Assembly: GCA_023386115.1 (NCBI GenBank)
Contig: JAEWKL010000269.1
Span: forward strand, 1 to 15,182
DNA: 15,182 bases
Direction: 5' to 3'
Source: Pseudomonadota bacterium
Lineage (GTDB): Bacteria > Pseudomonadota > Alphaproteobacteria > Rhizobiales > Beijerinckiaceae
Part shown: piece after piece, positions 1 to 5,422 of the stretch
Layout of the letters: the number at the start of each line of letters is the position of its first letter
Position numbering within the stretch: the stretch's first letter is position 1
Program-made: the position numbers and the translations under genes
The notes under the pieces: generated by a model
The model's database searches: none
Told to the model about the DNA's origin: nothing
Seen by the model: only the letters and a program-made list of their open reading frames with translations

Positions 1-101
1 CGCTTGGCCCGCGCGTCGAGGCCGCCGGCCGGAGCGGCCGCCGCGACCGGGACGGCCGCCGCGACGGGCACCGTCGCCGCGACCTCAACGTGCATGTTCA
101 T
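1..101 (-). CDS. N-terminus of an unidentified protein coupled to the ACP gene (partial)
   Basis: Reading leftward from an ATG at 101-99, the frame stays open to the window edge, giving 33 complete codons. The start overlaps the stop of the acyl carrier protein gene as ATGA, which strongly suggests translational coupling and a shared operon. The visible segment begins MNMHVEVAATVPVAAAV and is a low-complexity Ala/Val/Pro tail followed by GGLDARAK, so it carries no diagnostic domain. In other genomes, enzymes placed beside a lone ACP are often acyl-CoA ligases, acyl-CoA dehydrogenases or acyltransferases, but the sequence here does not allow a choice. The start is well supported by the overlap; the function is unknown. 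Confidence 0.6.
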   Translation of the reverse strand, partial: MNMHVEVAATVPVAAAVPVAAAAPAGGLDARAK

Positions 102-352
102 GCGGCCTCCTGCCGGCGAAGGCCGGACACGGTGTCCCGGATGATGCGGATGGTCGAGAACGAGCGCCGGCTGAGGGCCGAATCGGGGAACTCGATGTCG
201 AACCGCTCCTCGAGGGCCAGCATCAGCTGCACCGAGCCGAAGGAATCCAGCCCCTTCTCGAACAGGTCGTCATCGTCCGACAGGGTGTCGACCACGCCCT
301 TGAGTGCTTCCAGCGACGTCAGCACGTCCCGGATGTCAGAGATCTCGACCAT
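98..352 (-). CDS. Acyl carrier protein (phosphopantetheine-binding)
   Basis: An 84-residue protein with the typical ACP length and layout. The attachment motif GLDSFGSVQ (residues 34-42) places the phosphopantetheine Ser at about residue 37. It is followed by the acidic helix II/III region (LALEERFDIEFPDS). It would carry an acyl or aminoacyl group as a thioester in the cytoplasm for a dedicated partner enzyme. The divergence from housekeeping AcpP (GADSLDTVE type), and its coupling to the gene at 101-1, point to a specialised carrier rather than the fatty-acid-synthesis ACP. An AGGAAGG ribosome site sits 9 bases before the ATG. ACPs of this kind occur beside exosortase/EPS-associated hydrolases, and a tandem hydrolase of that sort lies at the other end of this window, but a link between them is inference. 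Confidence 0.9.
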   Translation of the reverse strand: MVEISDIRDVLTSLEALKGVVDTLSDDDDLFEKGLDSFGSVQLMLALEERFDIEFPDSALSRRSFSTIRIIRDTVSGLRRQEAA

Positions 353-1009
353 GAGGCACTACCTTCCTGTGTGAGACACGAGTCGCATCCGGCAGACGAG
401 AATGCAATCTCGGGGACAAGCTTTGGTAAATTTTCGGATGTCTATTTTAGAGAAAGGCTCGGTCCACTGCGGAGCAGAGCGGTCGATCCGAGTGGATGGG
501 AGACACTAAACTCTGAACAGCTTAACGGCTCGCAAATCGGAGAACCCGTGCCGAGGCAAGTTTCCGTCAAGCTTACGGATTTCATCGGGAGAGGATGACG
601 CCTGCCGCGCACGAGAGAGCCTCGCGTCGGTCGCCGTCCGGTGGCGGTCGCGTGATGGGTGAGTCCTTGGGGATAGGCCTTGGTGGATGCGCTTCTGGGA
701 GGGTCGTCTCGGCGCCGAACCGGACCCTAGCGCCGGCGCGACGCGCGATGAAGCGGCCGGCACCGCCCCATTTCGAGGTAGGCCGGGGTCCCGTCCGGTG
801 GAGCGGCTGCCGCTTCGGGTGGAGGGGCTGCCCCCACGATCCCCCCTGCCCTGCCGCCGGCCTGCGCCGGTGGCGTGCGCCGGTGGCGCGCCAGGCTTGC
901 GTGGGGCTTGCGCGGTGCCGGTGCCGACGATTGCGAATCGGTCTCGGAACGGGCCAATTGCAGTTTGAACGCCGAACCGGCGAATTTTCTGCAAACAGGG
1001 TCTGCGAGG
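353..1009. other. Gene-free spacer between the ACP gene and repA
   Basis: About 650 bases without a convincing gene. The part at about 400-570 is visibly richer in A and T than its surroundings (for example AAATTTTCGG and TCTATTTTAGAG) and probably holds the promoter for the leftward ACP operon. From about 600 to 950 the DNA is very GC-rich, with a tandem exact 13-bp duplication TGCGCCGGTGGCG at 863-888. Reading frames that cross this area are open only because of GC bias and show no recognisable protein. The last 50 bases carry the putative repA control dyad described separately. Confidence 0.6.
958..996. promoter_or_regulatory. Nested dyad upstream of repA, putative autoregulatory operator
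   Basis: TTGCAG at 958-963 and CTGCAAAC at 989-996 form an inverted repeat with a 6-bp perfect arm. Between them lies a second dyad, CGCCG-AAC-CGGCG (970-982). CTGCAAAC is exactly one half of the GTTTGCAG-CTGCAAAC palindrome that occurs twice inside repB, so a RepB (or RepA-RepB) contact is plausible. In repABC plasmids RepA binds its own promoter region and represses the operon with RepB as co-repressor. The function here is inferred; no -10/-35 pair can be assigned with confidence. Confidence 0.35.
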
Positions 1010-2218
1010 ATGAATCAGCATACGCCGCCGCTCCCCCCTGCTCCGGTCGCGCCCGCGGCGATGATCGGCGCCCATGCGGCGACGCTTCGCGCGCAGTTGC
1101 AGGCGATCTCCTCGGGGCTGTTTCCGCCCATGGCCGCCAAGGGCCTGCGCCGCTTCACCTCGACGGAGGCCGCCCGGATCATCGGCGTGACGGTGTCGCG
1201 GCTGCAGCAGCTCGCCGCCGACGGGCTCGGGCCGCAGCCGGAGGTCTCGGCCAACGGGCGCCGCTCCTACACGCTGGCTGACATCCACGGCCTGCGCACC
1301 TATCTCGACGAGAACACGCGGGGCGGCCGGCGCTACCAGCCGCGGCGGTCGGCTGCCGAGCACCTGCAGGTCGTGGCGGTCGCGAACTTCAAGGGCGGGT
1401 CGGGCAAGACCACCACCACCGCCCACCTCGCCCAGTCCCTGGTGCTGCGCGGCTACCGGGTGCTCGCGATCGATCTCGATCCTCAGGCCAGCCTCTCGGC
1501 CCTGATGGGTGTGCAGCCCGAGCTCGATGTCGGGGCCGACGAGACCCTGTACGGCGCGATCCGCTACGACGATGCGCGCCCTTTGCGCGACGTGGTGCGC
1601 TCGACCTACTTCACCGGTCTCGACCTGGTGCCGGCCAACCTCGAATTGATGGAGTTCGAGCACGAGACGCCGCGGGCCTTGAGCCGCCGCCGCGCCGGCG
1701 AGCCCCTGTTCTTTGACAGGGTCGCCCACGCGATCGAGACGGTGGCCGATGCCTACGACGTCGTCGTCATCGATTGCCCGCCGCAGCTCGGCTACCTGAC
1801 CCTCTCGGCGCTCTGCGCCGCGACCTCGCTGCTGATCACCGTGCATCCGCAGATGCTCGACGTCGCCTCGATGAGCCAGTTCCTGGCGATGACCGAGGAC
1901 CTGCTCGGCGTCGTGGCCGAATCCGGCGGGCGGCTGCAATATGACTGGCTGCGCTACCTCGTGACCCGCTACGAGCAGCAGGACGCGCCGCAGACCCGCA
2001 TCGTCGGCATGCTGCGCACCCTGTTCGAGGACGCGGTGCTGACCGCGCCGATGCTGAAATCCTCGGCGGTCTCCGATGCCGGCCTGTCGAAGCAGACCCT
2101 CTACGAGATCGGCCGCGAGAGCGTGACCCGCTCGACCTACGACCGGGCGCTCGAGTCGCTCGAGGCTGTCAACGGCGAGATCGAGGGCCTGATCCGCCGC
2201 GCCTGGGGCCGGCCATGA
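1010..2218 (+). CDS. repA: RepA-type plasmid partitioning ATPase (ParA family)
   Basis: A 402-residue protein matching RepA of repABC replicons in length and layout. An N-terminal winged-helix/HTH region (about 48-100, RRFTSTEAARIIGVTVSRL) precedes a ParA-type ATPase. The ATPase shows the deviant Walker A FKGGSGKTTTT (127-137, invariant Lys at 133), Walker A' LAIDLDPQAS (about 152-161) and Walker B VVVIDCPP (251-258). It should bind DNA and, with ATP, move RepB-parS complexes to segregate the replicon, and also repress its own operon. The ATG at 1010 was chosen over an upstream in-frame start (875) because family homology begins just after it and an AGGG ribosome site lies 9 bases before it. 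The stop overlaps the repB start by 4 bp (ATGA). The base composition is like the neighbours, with no sign of recent import or decay. Confidence 0.93.
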   Translation: MNQHTPPLPPAPVAPAAMIGAHAATLRAQLQAISSGLFPPMAAKGLRRFTSTEAARIIGVTVSRLQQLAADGLGPQPEVSANGRRSYTLADIHGLRTYLDENTRGGRRYQPRRSAAEHLQVVAVANFKGGSGKTTTTAHLAQSLVLRGYRVLAIDLDPQASLSALMGVQPELDVGADETLYGAIRYDDARPLRDVVRSTYFTGLDLVPANLELMEFEHETPRALSRRRAGEPLFFDRVAHAIETVADAYDVVVIDCPPQLGYLTLSALCAATSLLITVHPQMLDVASMSQFLAMTEDLLGVVAESGGRLQYDWLRYLVTRYEQQDAPQTRIVGMLRTLFEDAVLTAPMLKSSAVSDAGLSKQTLYEIGRESVTRSTYDRALESLEAVNGEIEGLIRRAWGRP

Positions 2219-3330
2219 GCCGCAAGTCGAGCCTCGACGCGCTGTTCGGCGCCAAGCCGCTGCCCAAGCCGCTGTCCAAGCCGCAACCGGCGCCGGCATC
2301 CGCCTCCGAGACCGCCCCGGCGGCGGAGCCCGAGGCGTTTGCAGCTGCAAACTCGGGCCCGTCCGAACCGGAGTTTGCAGCTGCAAACCCCAGCCCGCAG
2401 GAATTCCGCGCGCAGGAAACCCGTGCCCCGGAGCGCAGCCGCAGCGGCGCGGTGCGGGCGATGAGCACCACCCTGCGCGGCCTCGCCGCCCGGGCCGACG
2501 CCGCGGCGGAGATCGAGGCCGGCACCGTCGTCATCGAGATCGAGCCGGACCGGATCGACGATTCCTTCATCGCCGACCGGGTGGCCGATGCCAACGATTC
2601 GGGCCTCCCGGCCCTCGTCGAGAGCATCCGGGAAAGCGGCCAGCAGGTGCCAATCCTGGTGCGGCCGCACCCGTCGAGCCCGGAGCGCTACCAGGTCGCC
2701 TATGGCCGCCGCCGCATCCAGGCGGCGCGACGCCTCGCGCGGCCCGTGCGCGCCGTCGTGCGTCCGCTCACCGATGCCGAATTGGTGGTGGCGCAGGGCA
2801 AGGAGAACCTAGAACGGCAGGACCTGAGCTATATCGAGCGGGCCTTCTTCGCGCTCCGGCTCGAGGAGCACGGCTTCCCCCGCGCCACGATCACCGCCGC
2901 GATGGGCGTCGGCAAGGGCGACCTCTCGACCCTGATCTCGGTGGCGCGCACGGTGCCGGCGGAGATCGTCCGGGCGATCGGCCCGGCCCCGGCCGCGGGA
3001 CGGCCACGCTGGATGCTTCTCGCCGAGCGGATCAAGGCGGCCAAGCCCGGCCGGGTCGCCGGGCTGCTCGCCGATCCGGGCTTCCAGGAGAAGCCGACCA
3101 ACGAGCGCTTCACGGCTGTGCTGAACGCGCTGGCGCCTCCCGCCGCGAAGCGGCCGGCGCCGCAGGTCTGGAGCGACGAGGCCGGCCGCTCCATCGCCCG
3201 CATCGAGCGAACCCCCGACCGGGTCGCCCTGTCCTTCGACGAGACCCTGGCGCCCGGCCTCGCCGATTACGTCCTCGACCGGCTGCCGGAGATCCTGGCC
3301 GCCTACCGGGCCGGCCAGCCGAAGCCCTGA
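2215..3330 (+). CDS. repB: RepB-type plasmid partitioning protein (ParB family)
   Basis: A 371-residue ParB-family DNA-binding protein. The N-terminus MSRKSSLDALFG is the short basic motif typical of RepB. A Pro/Ala-rich linker (15-80) is followed by the ParB/Srx nucleotide-binding domain (about 105-205), including LVESIRESGQQVPILV, the arginine box YGRRRIQAARR (163-173) and KENLERQDLSYIERA (196-210). An HTH sits at about 222-246 (RATITAAMGVGKGDLSTL). It should bind parS and stimulate the RepA ATPase. The unusual point is that the linker contains two in-frame copies of the peptide FAAAN (42-46 and 54-58), encoded by two perfect parS-like palindromes. The gene is coupled to repA. No repC follows; a minus-strand merR remnant begins 5 bp after the stop. 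Confidence 0.93.
   Translation: MSRKSSLDALFGAKPLPKPLSKPQPAPASASETAPAAEPEAFAAANSGPSEPEFAAANPSPQEFRAQETRAPERSRSGAVRAMSTTLRGLAARADAAAEIEAGTVVIEIEPDRIDDSFIADRVADANDSGLPALVESIRESGQQVPILVRPHPSSPERYQVAYGRRRIQAARRLARPVRAVVRPLTDAELVVAQGKENLERQDLSYIERAFFALRLEEHGFPRATITAAMGVGKGDLSTLISVARTVPAEIVRAIGPAPAAGRPRWMLLAERIKAAKPGRVAGLLADPGFQEKPTNERFTAVLNALAPPAAKRPAPQVWSDEAGRSIARIERTPDRVALSFDETLAPGLADYVLDRLPEILAAYRAGQPKP
2337..2352. promoter_or_regulatory. parS: Putative parS site 1 (inside repB)
   Basis: GTTTGCAGCTGCAAAC is a perfect 16-bp palindrome. It matches the published repABC centromere consensus GTT-N4-GC-N4-AAC at every fixed position. It lies within repB codons 41-46 and reads FAAAN. RepB is expected to load here. 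The symmetry is seen directly; the function is inferred from the consensus and from the adjacent RepA/RepB genes. Confidence 0.85.
2373..2388. promoter_or_regulatory. parS: Putative parS site 2 (inside repB)
   Basis: This is a second exact copy of the 16-bp palindrome GTTTGCAGCTGCAAAC. Its centre is 36 bp from the first copy, which is 12 codons in the same frame, so the protein repeats FAAAN at 54-58. The intervening bases are not palindromic. Paired parS sites would let two RepB dimers nucleate side by side. No other full copy was seen in the window. Confidence 0.85.
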
Positions 3331-3335
3331 CGCCG

Positions 3336-3721
3336 TCACTCCGGCTCAGAGGCGGTGATGATCGGACAGGGCCCGGCCTCGCTCGCGCCGCAGGCCCGGG
3401 CGAGCCGGACGAGCGCGTCGCGGGCCGCGCTCAGCTCGGCGATCCGGGCCTCCAGGGCGTCGATGCGGGATCGGTCGGGTTCCCGCGCCCGGGCCCGGTC
3501 CGCGCCGGCATCGAGCGCCAGGAGCTCGGCGATCTCCTCGAGGGTGAAGCCCGCCCCTTTCGCCGAGCGGATGAAGCGCAGGCGCCGGACCAGGCCGGTA
3601 CTGGGAGCAGCCCGCGCCGCTGATCATAGCGGATCGTCTCGACCCCGATGCTGCCGGCGCGGGCGAGACCGGCGATCGTCAGGTCTGTCATCCCCGGATT
3701 GGACATCCTCGGAATGGACAT
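3336..3721 (-). pseudogene. Broken MerR-family regulator (MerR-type, internal deletion)
   Basis: The N-terminal HTH reads MTDLTIAGLARAGSIGVETI followed by RYDQRRGLLP. The frame then breaks. The rest of the protein continues in another frame as TGLVRRLRFIRSAKGAGFTL, EEIAELLALDAG, a coiled-coil stretch and ACGASEAGPCPIITASEPE with a stop at 3336-3338. Against the family layout, about 13-14 residues (the wing, normally ending GxRRY) are missing at about 3600-3605, so a deletion not divisible by three is inferred. The usual aromatic Tyr in RYYQRRGLL is Asp here. The late Cys pair (ACGAS...GPCPII) resembles the metal-binding C-terminus of mercury/thiol-type MerR proteins. Start choices are ATG at 3721 (GGAG ribosome site, but overlapping the operator side), 3706 or 3691. 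A functional protein is unlikely. Confidence 0.8.
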
Positions 3722-3724
3722 GGC

Positions 3725-3749
3725 TTGACTCCGTAGCATGGTACGGATG
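3725..3749 (+). promoter_or_regulatory. mer-type operator with -35-like hexamer
   Basis: TTGACT (3725-3730) runs straight into the dyad CCGTA-GCATGG-TACGG (3731-3746). This reproduces the architecture of the classic mer operator/promoter, where the dyad CCGTA-N6-TACGG lies in a 19-bp spacer. The bases 19 bp after TTGACT read CTGCGC, which is a poor -10, so the promoter may be dead or need a different -10. It sits between the divergent broken merR-like gene and the glutaredoxin remnant, where such an operator belongs. The pattern is seen directly; the regulator pairing is inferred. Confidence 0.7.
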
Positions 3750-3792
3750 CTGCGCCCTCGGGCCTCCCGTCGACACGAGATGAGGTCGCCCG

Positions 3793-4095
3793 GTGAACTC
3801 CTTCCACTCGCACAGCCACGCTCTACCGCATGGTGACGGACACCCATGTCTGTCCCTCCGGACTGAAAGCCCGCCACCTGCTCCGACAGGCCGGCTACAC
3901 GGTCGAGGACCGCCCCCCGGCAACCCGCGAGGCAACCGACCGCTTCAAGGCCGAGCACGGGGTGAAGACCACGCCGCAGGTCTTCATCGCCGGCGAGCGC
4001 GTCGGCGGCGGCAACGTGACCTCGGCTTCGTGTCGCTGACCGAGAGCCCGATGATGGCGGCGATGGCAGTCTGGATGGCCGCGACGGCCCTCTGA
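3793..4095 (+). pseudogene. Remnant of a glutaredoxin-MauE/DoxX membrane redox protein
   Basis: The first part reads ATLYRMVTDTHVCPSGLKAR and continues to HGVKTTPQVFIAGERVGG (ATG at 3830, frame to about 4012). This is a glutaredoxin-like fold with Cys-Pro near the N-terminus and the cis-Pro segment TTPQVFI. The next bases jump to NV-LGFVSLTESPMMAAMAVWM in a different frame, ending at 4095. That resembles the extreme C-terminus of the MauE/DoxX-type membrane domain with which such glutaredoxins are fused. The four-helix membrane section (on recollection roughly 150 or more residues) is therefore missing and the join is out of frame. A 5' frameshift is also possible: GTG at 3793 opens another frame, and an in-frame TGA (3794-3796) blocks upstream extension of the glutaredoxin frame. 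Divergent from the broken merR. Confidence 0.7.
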
Positions 4096-4162
4096 GGGGG
4101 CGGGGAACCATCGGGCGGGCGCGACGATGGATCGGGCAGATCCGCCCGCATCGAGGCCTGCC

Positions 4163-4366
4163 ATGCGCCACGCTCTCCTGATCCTCGCTCTCCTGACGCC
4201 CGCCGCCGCGCTCGCCCAGGCCGCGCCCGATCCGGCTCCCGCGGAGGGGCGCCGGGTCTGCGAGGCCAAGGCCGACCAGGACGGGATCACCGGCGACAAC
4301 CGCGCGACCTTTCTCCGCGAATGCGAGGCGGGCGAGCGCCTCGAGCGGGGCGACGCGCCGCGCTGA
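4163..4366 (+). CDS. Small secreted protein with a PsiF-repeat-like motif
   Basis: A 67-residue product. Residues 1-19 form a clear signal peptide (MRHALLILALLTPAAALAQA) with a likely cleavage near ALA/AQA. The mature part has Cys33 and Cys54 in the pattern C-EAKADQDGITGDNRATFLRE-C, which resembles the PsiF repeat (C..KA....G..R..F...C) found in small periplasmic proteins. Their function is unclear; E. coli PsiF is phosphate-starvation induced. The ATG at 4163 has a GAGG ribosome site 6 bases upstream and is preferred over an in-frame ATG at 4127, which would put charged residues before the signal peptide. It stands alone between two decayed genes with nothing to suggest a partner. Confidence 0.75.
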   Translation: MRHALLILALLTPAAALAQAAPDPAPAEGRRVCEAKADQDGITGDNRATFLRECEAGERLERGDAPR

Positions 4367-4427
4367 GGCGAACGGCGGCGCGCCCGGCGCGTTGTTTCCG
4401 TCCAGGCACTCGCCGCGGGAGCATCCG

Positions 4428-4652
4428 ATGACCGATTGGAGGCCTATCGATCGCGCGCCCCAGGATGGGCGCTGGATCATCGCCATCCACCGGGACGAGC
4501 CGGACCGGCGCGCCGTGATCCGCTGGGATCCCGGGCGGGCCGAGGATGGCCGGCCCTGGCACGTCGCCACCACCGAGTATGGCTACGCGCCGGACGCGTT
4601 CACCCATTGGACGCCGTTCCCGGACCCACCGGAGCCGGGGCAGGGGGCCTGA
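4428..4652 (+). CDS. Small DUF551-like hypothetical protein
   Basis: A 74-residue soluble protein, no signal or membrane segment. It opens MTDWRPIDRAPQDGRWIIAI and closes AFTHWTPFPDPPEPG. A start like W.PI..AP.DG with a tail like THW.P.P.PP is the hallmark of the DUF551-type small proteins common in phages and alphaproteobacteria, whose function is unknown. A GGGAG ribosome site lies 6 bases before the ATG. The gene is bounded by the PsiF-like gene and the mgtC remnant and may itself be a leftover of a mobile element, though nothing else phage-like is present. Confidence 0.65.
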   Translation: MTDWRPIDRAPQDGRWIIAIHRDEPDRRAVIRWDPGRAEDGRPWHVATTEYGYAPDAFTHWTPFPDPPEPGQGA

Positions 4653-4664
4653 GCGGCGCCCTGC

Positions 4665-5160
4665 CGCCCGACGACACGGCCTTCATCGTCGGGGAGATCG
4701 TCGCGCGCCTCGGGGCCGCCACCCTGTGCGATCTGCTGCTCGGGGTCGAGCGGGAGTGGCGGGCGGAGGATGCGGACTTAGCGCACCCACGCCCTCGTCG
4801 CCTTGAGCGCGGCCTTCATCACGACCTCGGCGTTCTGCCTCGACGCGGCGGTGCGCCAGGAGGGGTGGGATGCCGACCCGCTCCGGGTGATCCAGGGCAA
4901 GTGATGGTAGAACCGGCGCCGGCGATCGGCTTCATCTCGGCCGGGACGATCATCGTCGCCCGCCGCACCGTGAAGAACCTGACGAGTGCGGCGAGCCTCT
5001 GGTTCGCGGCCTCCGCCGGCATCGTCGCCGGGGCGGCGCAACTCACGCTGCTCGCAGTCGCGATGGGGTTCGGCCTGACGATCCTGATCGTCTTGCGGCT
5101 GTTCGACCGCTTCGGCCGGCCGGGCCCTCGTCCATCTGGCCGATTGCCCCGCCTGACCCG
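4665..5160 (+). pseudogene. Frameshifted mgtC-like (MgtC/SapB) membrane protein
   Basis: Three conserved blocks of an MgtC/SapB protein can be read, but not in one frame. Block 1 (to about 4780) is DTAFIVGEIVARLGAAT then LLLGVEREWRAEDA. Block 2 (4785-4901, shifted frame) is THALVALSAAFITTSAFCL followed by VRQEGWDADPLRVIQG and a stop at 4902. Block 3 (from about 4920, back in the first frame) is AIGFISAGTIIVARRTVKNL, TSAASLWFAASAGIVAGAA and FGLTILIVLRLFDRF. No start codon is apparent before block 1, and the frame of block 3 reads far past the normal end. Intact MgtC-type proteins are inner-membrane proteins linked to Mg2+ stress and growth at low Mg2+. Two frame changes, a lost start and extra bases near 4899-4920 argue for genuine decay rather than a single sequencing error. 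Confidence 0.8.
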
Positions 5161-5167
5161 ATATGGG

Positions 5168-5207
5168 ACAAAAACAAGCACCGCCGCGATGGCGTCGCGG
5201 CGGTGCT
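5168..5207 (-). terminator. Intrinsic terminator for the leftward oxidoreductase gene
   Basis: AGCACCGCCGCGA at 5177-5189 and TCGCGGCGGTGCT at 5195-5207 form a perfect 13-bp stem with a 5-base loop. Read on the minus strand the stem is followed by TGTTTTTGTCCC, a U-rich tail. It lies about 215 bases past the stop of the oxidoreductase gene. On the plus strand no T tract follows, so it is directional. Confidence 0.8.
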
Positions 5208-5422
5208 CGCCCTCAACGAGGGCCTTCCTCCCCAGACTTCGGGCCGCTCTCGAGGGCGGCCTATGTCGTGTCTGTGATCACAGTGGTACCCGGCGATTCA
5301 CGCCCACACAAGCACAATTGTGCGTCATTCGCGGGCATCTGGCATTTTGATGCGCAGCGGTGGGGAGGGGAGGGGACCCGCAAACCCCCACCCGACCCCC
5401 TGATGACCGTGCCGCTCGACCG
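5208..5422. other. 3' spacer of the oxidoreductase gene
   Basis: There is no gene here. It contains a small hairpin GCCCTC-AAC-GAGGGC (5209-5223), a perfect 12-bp palindrome CTGTGATCACAG (5272-5283), and a G-rich run around 5359-5380 (GGTGGGGAGGGGAGGGGACC) followed by C-rich sequence. Because the leftward terminator lies beyond it, it would be transcribed as the 3' untranslated tail of the oxidoreductase mRNA. Confidence 0.5.

Noticed and set aside
371..598. Small plus-strand frame (75 codons) upstream of repA
   Set aside because: It has no ribosome site, no homology-like pattern, and lies over the probable ACP promoter.
863..888. 13-bp tandem duplication as a replication iteron array
   Set aside because: There are only two copies in very GC-rich DNA, with no AT-rich unwinding region or DnaA-box-like sequence next to it.
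963..977. GTTTGAACGCCGAAC as a third parS
   Set aside because: It is one base short between GTT and AAC and lacks the central GC in register, so it does not fit GTT-N4-GC-N4-AAC.
506..2386. Long minus-strand frame (626 codons) opposite repA
   Set aside because: It is antisense to a well-supported gene. The translation is Arg/Gly/Ala/His-rich with no domain, as expected for the shadow of a high-GC coding strand.
3601..4020. Mercury resistance operon
   Set aside because: The operator and MerR C-terminus are mer-like, but no merT, merP or merA is present; the adjacent remnant is a glutaredoxin-type redox protein.
3431..4573. Continuous minus-strand frame of 380 codons through the decay zone
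   Set aside because: Only its MerR N-terminal part is meaningful; the rest is antisense to the PsiF-like and glutaredoxin-like sequences or out of frame.
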